A stretch of DNA of 64,000 nt from Nitrosomonas sp. Nm132. GTDB lineage: Bacteria > Pseudomonadota > Gammaproteobacteria > Burkholderiales > Nitrosomonadaceae. The notes beneath the pieces were generated by a model that made no database searches, was not told the origin of the DNA, and was given only the letters and a program-made list of their open reading frames with translations. The translations under genes and the position numbers were made by a program. Every line of letters begins with the position of its first letter. The first letter of the stretch is position 1. The DNA lies in NCBI RefSeq assembly GCF_900100485.1, contig NZ_FNDH01000015.1, forward strand, positions 1 through 64,000, written 5' to 3'. This document shows positions 28,268-36,184 of this stretch, one piece after another.

Positions 28268-29125
28268 ATGTTGAGTATTCGTGCATATCATGCATGGATT
28301 AACCGTCTGCAAACCCTGCTGTTGATTTGTTTGCTGCTGGGTATTTTGATCCTCACGGGTTGGTTATTATTCGGTGAAGAGGGCCTGTGGTTAATCATTC
28401 TGGTCAGCGTGACCATCCTGCTGATAGGGCCCGCTGTGGCCTCGCGACTGACCCTGATACTCTACCGTGCTCGCCCTATTACACAGCATGAAGCGCCTGA
28501 GCTGTGGCGCATCATAGCGTTCCTCGCGGCACGGGCCGAATTAACCAGTGTGCCAACGTTGTACTATGTGGCGAGTCCCCTGGTCAATGCATTCACCGTT
28601 GGTCACCGGCGACATGCTGCCATTGCACTTACCGACGGTTTATTGCGTTACCTGTCGATACGTGAGCTTGCTGCTGTGCTGGCTCATGAGACTGCGCACG
28701 TCGCGAACGGTGACCTTTTTGTCATGGGTTTGGCAGCTTATATAAGCCGACTCATACGTGTACTTGCATTGGCTGGCCAGATCCTGTTGTTCTTCATGCT
28801 ACCTTTCGTATTTTTCGGCTATGTGACAATTAACTGGATGGTTCTCCTTCTGCTATTCTTCTCACCTCATTTGGCTTTGCTGCTACAACTGGGGCTTTCG
28901 CGCGTGCGGGAATTTGACGCTGATCTCAAGGCTAGCCAACTCACTGGTGATCCTGAAGCGCTGGCATTGGCACTTGCCAAGATCGAGCGAGTCAGCCGTT
29001 CTTGGCAAGCGTGGCTGTTTCCTGGCTGGAGCAATCCTCAATCTTCTTGGCTCAGAACACACCCTGCCACTGAGGAACGCATCTGGCGTTTACGATTACT
29101 TCGTGCTACCTCCAATATTCAGTAG
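28268..29125 (+). CDS. M48-family (HtpX-like) membrane metalloprotease
   Basis: Zinc metalloprotease of 285 residues. The motif HETAH ('AVLAHETAHVANGDL', about residues 142-152) is the HExxH site, and the third ligand Glu lies in 'REFDADLKAS' near 218. Two hydrophobic segments at the N-terminus and two in the middle predict a membrane-anchored enzyme facing the cytoplasm, as in HtpX. Family members degrade damaged membrane proteins. It is convergent with the HtrA-type protease gene, which makes a small protein-quality-control pair. Confidence 0.9.
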   Translation: MLSIRAYHAWINRLQTLLLICLLLGILILTGWLLFGEEGLWLIILVSVTILLIGPAVASRLTLILYRARPITQHEAPELWRIIAFLAARAELTSVPTLYYVASPLVNAFTVGHRRHAAIALTDGLLRYLSIRELAAVLAHETAHVANGDLFVMGLAAYISRLIRVLALAGQILLFFMLPFVFFGYVTINWMVLLLLFFSPHLALLLQLGLSRVREFDADLKASQLTGDPEALALALAKIERVSRSWQAWLFPGWSNPQSSWLRTHPATEERIWRLRLLRATSNIQ

Positions 29126-29252
29126 CTGGCCTAGTTTATCTCCCATGCTGTCTGCTCGCCGGCGCATTCATCGTCACGCTGGTATCTTGGCGGTATTTGG
29201 CATTAACATCACCCAAAAAAACAGAAGGTTTTTTTTACGATAGGCAAAAACT

Positions 29253-30452
29253 TTAACCTGGATTGCAATTTGTTTCAGCAAATCGTCTGCTGGTTAATGC
29301 AAAATTCATACACCCAGGCTGCAGAACCACTTCGATTTCCTGCGTTTGCCCATCGCGCATGACTGATAGTCGTACTGTATCGCCAACCTTGAAGTCATCG
29401 ATACGCGCAAATAGCTTGGAAACGGAATGGATGCTTTTACCCTGAACAGCCACGATCACATCATTCGGAATAATGCGGCCGTCACGGGTCAAGATGGCTG
29501 CTTTTAAACCCGCTCTATCGGCTGCTGAACCAGGGGATATCCGTAGCACGACCACACCTTCGATGCCAAGCATAGCCATGATTCGCTCATTGAGCCGCTC
29601 ATCAACTTCAATACCCAGCGAGGGGCGGATGTATCGACCTTTGTCGATGAGTTGCGGTACTACGCGCATGACAGTATCGACCGGCACAGCGAAGCCGATA
29701 CCCGCGGATGTGCCGCTTGGACTGTAGATGGCGGTGTTGATGCCAATCAGGCGCCCTGCTGAATCCAGCAGGGGGCCACCAGAATTACCAGGGTTGATTG
29801 CTGCATCGGTCTGAATCAAATGCTCGATGGTAGATCTGCCACTTTCGCTAGTGAGCGCACGATCCAGCGCAGAGACAATGCCAGTGGTCAACGTCCAGTC
29901 GAGTCCAAAGGGGTTGCCGATGGCGAAGACTTTTTGCCCAACTTTCAGGTCATGGCTGGTGCCTATCGGAACAGGGGGTGGGCGCTTGAAGCCAACGCCA
30001 ATTTTCAATACTGCTATATCATGTGCCGGACTTACGCCCACCAGAGCGGCTTTGTAGTCACGCCCATCAGCCAGTTTGACCATTGCTTCACTGGCATCCT
30101 CAATCACATGGAAATTAGTCACGACGTGGCCTGCATCATCCCAAACAAAGCCTGAGCCTGTGCCTCTGGGAACGGAAAATACGTTGCGCGTCCAAATATC
30201 ACGGACTAGCGTGGCCGTTGAGATAAATACCACCGAGTCGCGGGATTTCTCGAAAAGCTCGATGGTCGTGCGCTCATCCGCAGCCAAGTCACCACGCGCC
30301 GTCACCGTACGTACGCCACCCTCGTGAGGCGTGAAAAGTGATTCAATGAGAGGCAATGACCACCATAGCAGTATCAAAGCCGCAACGGCCCCTGTGAACA
30401 TCATTAGCCGACGCAAAAAAGGATCAGGACTTGCGGGAGGGGAGGGGTACAT
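29253..30452 (-). CDS. HtrA/DegP-type serine protease with PDZ domain
   Basis: S1C trypsin-like protease of 399 residues with one N-terminal membrane anchor (about residues 15-35). The catalytic triad is visible: His in 'VVTNFHVI', Asp in 'PAHDIAVLKI' and Ser in 'NPGNSGGPLLD'. One PDZ domain follows at about 285-385 ('GVVVLRISPGSAADRAGLK'). The layout fits DegS/HhoA-like enzymes that act in the periplasm in protein quality control or stress signalling. The ribosome site AGAGGAAG precedes the ATG at 30452. The C-terminus after PDZ is short and Asn/Cys-containing. Confidence 0.93.
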   Translation of the reverse strand: MYPSPPASPDPFLRRLMMFTGAVAALILLWWSLPLIESLFTPHEGGVRTVTARGDLAADERTTIELFEKSRDSVVFISTATLVRDIWTRNVFSVPRGTGSGFVWDDAGHVVTNFHVIEDASEAMVKLADGRDYKAALVGVSPAHDIAVLKIGVGFKRPPPVPIGTSHDLKVGQKVFAIGNPFGLDWTLTTGIVSALDRALTSESGRSTIEHLIQTDAAINPGNSGGPLLDSAGRLIGINTAIYSPSGTSAGIGFAVPVDTVMRVVPQLIDKGRYIRPSLGIEVDERLNERIMAMLGIEGVVVLRISPGSAADRAGLKAAILTRDGRIIPNDVIVAVQGKSIHSVSKLFARIDDFKVGDTVRLSVMRDGQTQEIEVVLQPGCMNFALTSRRFAETNCNPG

Positions 30453-30691
30453 AGCGGCTTCCTCTTGAATAATGTAAATTAACTGTGACTGGGATAAGGC
30501 ATAAGAGACTTCATTCTAGTAAGAAAGCTTCTACCTGAACAGTAAAAAATCTCACCGATTATCAAGGATAAACCTTCCTGAAAGGACTGGAAAAAACTGT
30601 TACTGGACGATTGGCTAAAAGTCCATGATCTCTGCTTTGTATTTTTTGATATATTGAGCATTGTAAAAATAAATTTTATAGACAGTGAATC

Positions 30692-31135
30692 ATGACATAT
30701 TCAATTATTACTTCATTACTCGCCATCCTGATATTCCCAGCAGCAGCTCATGCTGAGAGTAAGGGGGAGGTGACGGGCTTGTGGTTAACCAAAAAACAGG
30801 ACGTTGCCGTGCAGATCGGGCACTGTGGAGACGAGGGTTTGTGCGGTCATATTGCCTGGCTCAGTCCTGAAGAAGATGCAGAAAATCCAGCTTTATGCGG
30901 AACAAAAGTGCTATGGAATATGCGATCCAAGAAAGATGATCCCACCGAATGGGTAGGAGGGACGCTTTACAAAGCTGATGAGAAAAAGTATTACAGCGCC
31001 AACTTACGTTTGACAGATGCAAATACCTTGGCTCTGCGCGCGTATATTGGCGTTCCCATGCTCGGTAAGACTAAAAAGTTAACCCGTACAACAGAAAGCG
31101 CTCATCCACCTTGTCATATGCTGGATAAAGATTAG
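30692..31135 (+). CDS. DUF2147 secreted protein
   Basis: A 147-residue protein with a Sec signal ending 'AAAHA' (about residue 22). The mature part starts 'GEVTGLWLTKKQDVAVQIGHC' (landmarks only) and contains 'WVGGTLYKADEKKYYSANLRL', the pattern of DUF2147, a small lipocalin-like beta barrel. Three Cys in the N-terminal half and one near the C-terminus could form disulfides. The function is not established. It stands alone, divergent from the HtrA-type gene. Confidence 0.85.
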   Translation: MTYSIITSLLAILIFPAAAHAESKGEVTGLWLTKKQDVAVQIGHCGDEGLCGHIAWLSPEEDAENPALCGTKVLWNMRSKKDDPTEWVGGTLYKADEKKYYSANLRLTDANTLALRAYIGVPMLGKTKKLTRTTESAHPPCHMLDKD

Positions 31136-31494
31136 GATCTTTATCCGACGCCTTATCAAACAGATTTATGCCGATAGAGATGGCAGGTTATATCATCATG
31201 AACTGTTGGGCAGGGATTTCCAGTGCGGCTGACAAGATGCTCCGTAATGATGGGATCAAGTCGTCGCTAGTTGAGGTGGTAAAAACGGGTAGCGGATAAA
31301 AGTATGATGATAGTGCACTAACCCGAATATTTCATAAATTGGCGCGTGCCCTCACTTGCCTTTTGATTAATAAGAAAGATTTTGCTCAGTCGGGTGTATG
31401 AGTCACTACACCCCTCTTTCTCAAAACTTCCCTACTAATCAAAATCCTGCGTGATCATCACGCGAATTTATGGAATATTCGGGCTAATTCCGTA
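31136..31494. other. Intergenic region with MITE-like copy 3
   Basis: 359 bases between the DUF2147 gene and the lactonase-like gene, which converge. Apart from the element at 31322-31483 I see no gene or clear terminator; the element itself ends 11 bases short of the lactonase stop and could act as a bidirectional terminator. Confidence 0.4.
31322..31483 (+). mobile_element. 162-bp palindromic MITE-like element, copy 3
   Basis: Third copy, same orientation as copies 2 and 4, with CTAA duplicated at 31318-31321 and 31484-31487. The right terminal repeat has one change (TATGGAAT for TATGAAAT). It sits between two convergent stop codons. Confidence 0.9.
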
Positions 31495-32277
31495 TCAATT
31501 GTGCCATAACGGAAATTCAGGCAAGGTTCTGAAGAAAGTCATATCGTGATTGGGCCATAGCTGCGCATTCTCGGCGAGAGCAAGTGATTTCAGCTTGCGA
31601 ATACTGGAGAGCGCTTGCTCCACGTTATCCTGCCAACAGCAGCCAGGTGCAATCTCATCAGATAAGTTCTCATTAAGATCGGCTGCATCGCCGCAGAGAA
31701 TGACGGGGCGGCCTTTGGGCAAGCGAATGAACAGTGACATATGCCCTGCGGTATGTCCGGGAGTGGTGATGGCCTGGATACCGGGAGCCAGCTCATATTC
31801 ACCGGCCTGCAAGCGCCATTGGTTCGAGTTGGCCAGTTCATCGGCAAATACCCCGCCATCCAATCCACTCCGGGCTGTTGCCAGCTCATCCTGGTGCACA
31901 TGAACTTCACACCCGGGTAAATCATACAGACCGCCTGCGTGATCGAAATGCAGATGGCTAATAAATACTAAATCAATGTCGGAAGGCGTTAACCCTAATC
32001 GTTCAAGGTAGTGTGGAATACGCTGGTCTGCCTGCATCCTGGGTGCTTCGATAGTAGGATGCATGAAATCAAAATAACGTGTGCGCAAGGTGGGATCCGC
32101 CAGTTTGCGGTAGTCGCACCCCACGTCATACAGGATGCGACCATTGGGTGTTTCAATCAGATAAGCCAGTATGGGTGCTTCAATCCACTGTCCATGGCCA
32201 CGGTTACGCGTTGAAATGATTTTTTCATAGCGTACGGTTCCGGTGAGCAATGTCCAGATTTTGAGTGCACTGGACAT
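31495..32277 (-). CDS. Metallo-beta-lactamase-fold hydrolase, acyl-homoserine lactonase-like
   Basis: A 260-residue metallohydrolase with the dinuclear zinc motif HLHFDHAGG (about residues 107-115), a later metal His in 'TTPGHTAGHMSLF' and Asp in 'LCGDAADL'. The N-terminal 'PILAYLIETPNGRILYDVGCD' pattern and the length match the AttM/AiiA-type lactonase group, which opens acyl-homoserine lactones. Other lactones or esters are possible because the fold is used broadly. No signal peptide, so cytoplasmic. It lies 25 bases before ettA on the same strand direction, but they need not share a promoter. Confidence 0.82.
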   Translation of the reverse strand: MSSALKIWTLLTGTVRYEKIISTRNRGHGQWIEAPILAYLIETPNGRILYDVGCDYRKLADPTLRTRYFDFMHPTIEAPRMQADQRIPHYLERLGLTPSDIDLVFISHLHFDHAGGLYDLPGCEVHVHQDELATARSGLDGGVFADELANSNQWRLQAGEYELAPGIQAITTPGHTAGHMSLFIRLPKGRPVILCGDAADLNENLSDEIAPGCCWQDNVEQALSSIRKLKSLALAENAQLWPNHDMTFFRTLPEFPLWHN

Positions 32278-32302
32278 ATTTTTGATCGCCGTAACCTGCT
32301 AA

Positions 32303-33967
32303 TTAACGTGCGATTGGTTTATAGCGGATCCGTTTTGGCTTGGCGCCTTCTTCACCCAAACGCTGGCGTTTGTCGGCCTCATATTCCTGATAATTACCGG
32401 CATAGAAAGTAACTTGTGAATTGCCTTCAAACGCCAGGATATGCGTTGCAATCCTATCCAGAAACCAGCGATCGTGCGAGATAACCAGCACGCAACCTGC
32501 AAATTCCAGCAGCGCATCTTCCAATGCTCGCAGCGTTTCTACATCGAGGTCATTGGAGGGTTCGTCGAGCAGCAGGACGTTACCGCCGGAAATCAGCGTT
32601 TTAGCTAAGTGCAAACGCCCACGCTCCCCTCCGGAAAGCTGTCCCACCATTTTCTGCTGGTCTGGGCCCTTAAAGTTAAAACGGCCAATGTAAGCACGTG
32701 ATGGCGTTTCATATTTTCCAACGGTGAGGATATCGTTCCCATCGGATACTGCTTCGAAAACGGTTTTGTCACTATCAAGGATATCGCGCGCTTGGTCGAC
32801 ATAGGCGATTTTAACCGTTTCCCCAATTTTGATTTCACCTGTATCAGGTTGTTCTCGACCCATGATCATGCGAAACAACGTTGATTTACCTGCGCCATTG
32901 GGCCCGATGATACCGACAATAGCACCGGGCGGTATTTTGAAGCTCAAATTGTCAATCAGTAATCGATCGCCAAAGGCTTTGGAAACATTGGTAAATTCAA
33001 AGACCTCGTTACCCAGCCTATCGGCCACTGGGATATAGATTTCCTGTGTTTCGTTACGTTTCTGATATTCCTGCGAATTGAGCTCTTCAAAACGCGCAAT
33101 CCGAGCTTTGGATTTAGCTTGCCGCCCCTTGGGGTTTTGTCGTACCCACTCCAGTTCCTTTTTAAGTGCTTTCTGCCGGGCAGACTCGGAGGATTCTTCC
33201 TGTTTCAGACGAACTTGCTTCTGATCCAGCCAGCTTGAATAATTCCCTTTCCAGGGAATGCCGTGACCACGGTCAAGTTCTAAAATCCATTCGGCGGCAT
33301 TATCGAGGAAGTAGCGATCATGCGTGACAGCCACCACCGTCCCAGGAAAACGTACCAGGAATTGCTCCAGCCACTCTACGGACTCGGCATCTAGATGGTT
33401 GGTGGGTTCATCGAGCAATAACATGTCCGGTTTCGACAACAGCAGCCTGCATAGCGCGACACGACGCTTTTCACCGCCTGAAAGATTCTTAATGATAGTC
33501 TCCCATTCAGGAAGACGCAAAGCATTAGCGGCTACTTCCATTTGTTGGGCAGTATCGCCACCGCTGGTTGCAATGATGGCTTCAAGGCGGGTCTGTTCTG
33601 TGGCAAGCGCATCAAAATCCGCATCTGGCTCAGCGTAAGCCGCGTAGATTTCTTCCAGCTTTTGCTGGGCACTGAATATATCACCCAATCCTTCCTGCAC
33701 GGATTCGCGTACAGTCTGTTCCGGGTTAAGTTGGGGTTCCTGAGGCAAATGCCCAATCTTAAGATTGGGCATTGGCGTGACTTCACCTTCAAAATCCTTG
33801 TCTACACCGGCCATGATTTTTAATAACGTGGATTTGCCTGAGCCATTCAGACCAAGCAGCCCTATTTTTGCACCGGGAAAGAAACTGAGTGAAATATCTT
33901 TAAGAATCGCGCGCTTAGGTGGAATAACCTTGCTTACACGATTCATGATCAAAACATATTGAGCCAT
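32303..33967 (-). CDS. ettA: Energy-dependent translational throttle protein EttA (ABC-F)
   Basis: ABC-F ATPase of 554 residues with two nucleotide-binding domains: Walker A GLNGSGKST near residue 38 and GPNGAGKST near 355, signatures 'LSGGEKRRVAL' and 'LSGGERGRLHLAKTL', and the ABC-F linker between them. Length and sequence match EttA, which binds the ribosomal E site and adjusts early elongation to the ATP/ADP ratio. No membrane domain. No unusual feature. Confidence 0.95.
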   Translation of the reverse strand: MAQYVLIMNRVSKVIPPKRAILKDISLSFFPGAKIGLLGLNGSGKSTLLKIMAGVDKDFEGEVTPMPNLKIGHLPQEPQLNPEQTVRESVQEGLGDIFSAQQKLEEIYAAYAEPDADFDALATEQTRLEAIIATSGGDTAQQMEVAANALRLPEWETIIKNLSGGEKRRVALCRLLLSKPDMLLLDEPTNHLDAESVEWLEQFLVRFPGTVVAVTHDRYFLDNAAEWILELDRGHGIPWKGNYSSWLDQKQVRLKQEESSESARQKALKKELEWVRQNPKGRQAKSKARIARFEELNSQEYQKRNETQEIYIPVADRLGNEVFEFTNVSKAFGDRLLIDNLSFKIPPGAIVGIIGPNGAGKSTLFRMIMGREQPDTGEIKIGETVKIAYVDQARDILDSDKTVFEAVSDGNDILTVGKYETPSRAYIGRFNFKGPDQQKMVGQLSGGERGRLHLAKTLISGGNVLLLDEPSNDLDVETLRALEDALLEFAGCVLVISHDRWFLDRIATHILAFEGNSQVTFYAGNYQEYEADKRQRLGEEGAKPKRIRYKPIAR

Positions 33968-34135
33968 AAAGTAGGGGTAAAAATGTGGATTATTAGAAAC
34001 TTAAATTTATATCGTTACCCTAAAATTGGGAGTTTTTTGTTGCTGATAGATTAAATACCAGAGACTTGGCCTCCAAAGCCATAGAGGGCAGTCATGCGTA
34101 AGCTGGTACATTTATTTGATTGATGGCGTTATTAA

Positions 34136-34297
34136 CCCGAATATTTCATAAATTGGCACGTGCCCTCACTTGTCTTTTGATTAATAAGAAAGATTTTGCT
34201 CAGTCGGGTGTATGAGTCACTACACCCCTCTTTCTCAAAACTTCCCTATTAATCAAAATCCTGCGTGATCATCACGTGAATTTATGAAATATTCGGG
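34136..34297 (+). mobile_element. 162-bp palindromic MITE-like element, copy 4
   Basis: Fourth copy, with TTAA duplicated at 34132-34135 and 34298-34301 and both 19-bp ends intact. One internal change (CACGTGAA for CACGCGAA) breaks the inner palindrome. Confidence 0.9.
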
Positions 34298-34363
34298 TTA
34301 AATCAGAATAACCATCTCATGCAAGCTTCAATCCTTCAGCACCTGCATTCAAGACGGTATTTG

Positions 34364-34391
34364 ACTTAATTCATGTTACCATGAATTAAGT
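34364..34391. repeat. Perfect 12-bp inverted repeat
   Basis: ACTTAATTCATG at 34364-34375 is exactly inverted at 34380-34391 with loop TTAC. It is AT-rich and lacks a run of T, so an operator or RNA stem is as likely as a terminator. It lies 330 bases upstream of the 56-aa gene. Confidence 0.6.
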
Positions 34392-34717
34392 ATTATAAAG
34401 CATGTAATATAAGAATGAATCTTTACGTGCTTGCACGTATTTAATCACTTCCTGTTTTAATATAGTCTATCGCTGGTATTTGGCAATTTATCTTGATGGA
34501 ATCAGGTAGTTAGCTGTTTGAGCTACCTCATCGGATCTCACTGTTTTTTATAAGACAAAAAAATTGCCACCATTGATGAGGCATATTATAAACATGTAAA
34601 GTTGGTCGGCAGAGAGGGTATCGAGCTCGTTCGAGGTGAGTGACTATCCCCCCCATTCTTTGCCGGAGCAGGAAAAGAAATTGGATTGAATAAAAACGAG
34701 CTACTGGGAGGAACATC

Positions 34718-34888
34718 ATGAGAGTTCTGGTTTATTTCAGATCAGGGGCTAGTCAAGTATTTATCATTCCCCAGGACATTCCTACGATTGAATTTCGACG
34801 CGTCGCGGAAGCTGTAGGAGGGTGCCTTCATCGAGTCGAATTTATACAAAAAGAAGTAAAATTACAAAAACTGAACAAGTCTTGTTAG
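34718..34888 (+). CDS. Small hypothetical protein, 56 aa
   Basis: Short gene with GGGAGGA six bases ahead of the ATG and a TAG at 34886-34888. The product is basic ('MRVLVYFRSGASQVF', 'IEFRRVAEAVGGC', 'IQKEVKLQKLNKSC') with no signal or membrane segment. The good ribosome site and balanced composition support it, although no family is recognised. It converges with the thiolase gene downstream. Confidence 0.5.
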   Translation: MRVLVYFRSGASQVFIIPQDIPTIEFRRVAEAVGGCLHRVEFIQKEVKLQKLNKSC

Positions 34889-34940
34889 AGAGAAATTCAA
34901 TTTCTTTGGTTTTCTACTTAAAGAAAAATAACAGCCCAGT

Positions 34941-36140
34941 CTATAATGCTTCAAATACGCCGGCTGCTCCCATTCCGCTGCCCACGCACATTGTGACCAT
35001 GCCATATTTCTGATGGTGCCGACGTAATCCGTGCAGCAATGTCGCTACGCGAATTGCGCCGGTTGCGCCAAGTGGATGGCCGAGTGCGATTGCCCCTCCC
35101 AGTGGATTCACTTTAGCGCGATCCAGGCCTAATTCATTGATAACAGCGAGACTCTGCGCAGCAAATGCTTCATTCAGCTCAATCCAGTCAAGATCATCCA
35201 GTTTCAAACCAACCTGCTTCAGTGCCTTGGGAATCGCCTTGATTGGACCAATGCCCATTATCTCTGGCGGGACGCCAGCAACCGTATATCCGATAAACCG
35301 TCCGATTGGCGTGAGATTGAAGCGCTGCAGTGCGGCTGCGCTCATGACTACTACCGCGCCTGCACCATCCGACATTTGTGAGCTATTTCCTGCTGTGACC
35401 GAGCCATCTGCTGCAAAGACCGATCTTAATTTTGCAAGTACTTCCAGGCTGGTATCGGCGCGGGGTCCTTCGTCCGTGTCCTTCACAGATTTCACCGTCA
35501 TGACTTCGTGTGAAGTTAAATCCGGTCTTTTTTCTTCAATAGGGTAGGGAGCAATTTCCTGCTTGAATTCACCTGTTTCGATGGCTTTCAGAGCCCGTAT
35601 GTGGCTCGTCATCGCAAACTCATCCTGCTGTTCGCGATGGATCTTCCATTGCTGAGCCACTTTTTCGGCAGTCATCCCCATGCCATAGGCGATGGCCACA
35701 TTTTCATCGTGTGCGAACATAACTGGATTCATGGCGACCTTGTTACCCATCATCGGTATCATGCTCATGCTTTCGGTGCCGGCGGCAATGATCACGTCCG
35801 CTTCACCCAGGCGGATACGGTCCGCAGCCAATGCAACTGCCTGCAACCCAGATGCGCAGAACCGATTGATGGTCATACCTGACACGCTATTGGGCAATCC
35901 AGCCAGTAGCAATGCCACGCGCGCTACATTGATTCCTTGTTCTGCCTCCGGCATGGCGCAACCGGCGATCACATCATCAATCGCTGCGGGATCAAGTCCC
36001 TCGCATTGTTTCATGACTGCTTGCAGAACGTGAACAAGCATGTCATCGGGGCGAACATTTTTAAACATTCCGCGCGGGGCCTTACCGACAGGTGTGCGTA
36101 AGGCAGCGACTATGTAGGCTTCTTGAGTTTGCTTGGCCAT
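34941..36140 (-). CDS. fadA: Acetyl-CoA acyltransferase (3-ketoacyl-CoA thiolase)
   Basis: Thiolase of 399 residues, the last step of fatty-acid beta-oxidation. The start at 36140 is chosen because GGAG is six bases upstream; earlier in-frame starts (TTG, ATG) lack one. The acyl-accepting Cys is in 'NRFCASGLQAVA' (about residue 87), the His in 'GGAIALGHPLGATGA' and the second Cys in 'CVGSGMGAAG'. It is 44 bases downstream of the multifunctional hydratase/dehydrogenase, so the two form an operon for fatty-acid breakdown. Confidence 0.94.
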   Translation of the reverse strand: MAKQTQEAYIVAALRTPVGKAPRGMFKNVRPDDMLVHVLQAVMKQCEGLDPAAIDDVIAGCAMPEAEQGINVARVALLLAGLPNSVSGMTINRFCASGLQAVALAADRIRLGEADVIIAAGTESMSMIPMMGNKVAMNPVMFAHDENVAIAYGMGMTAEKVAQQWKIHREQQDEFAMTSHIRALKAIETGEFKQEIAPYPIEEKRPDLTSHEVMTVKSVKDTDEGPRADTSLEVLAKLRSVFAADGSVTAGNSSQMSDGAGAVVVMSAAALQRFNLTPIGRFIGYTVAGVPPEIMGIGPIKAIPKALKQVGLKLDDLDWIELNEAFAAQSLAVINELGLDRAKVNPLGGAIALGHPLGATGAIRVATLLHGLRRHHQKYGMVTMCVGSGMGAAGVFEAL

Positions 36141-36184
36141 GGGTTTCTCCATCAATCTTTAAATATCGTATAGGGTCAGTATGA

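Larger units (their letters stand above)
33968..34717. other. 750-bp gene-poor region with MITE copy 4 and two palindromes
   Basis: Between ettA (-) and a small + gene. It contains the element at 34136-34297, a perfect 12-bp stem at 34364-34391 (ACTTAATTCATG, loop TTAC) and a 7-bp stem at 34424-34439 (TACGTGC, loop TT). 34550-34690 has no convincing frame. The palindromes could be regulator sites or RNA stems; neither has a U-tract. Confidence 0.5.
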
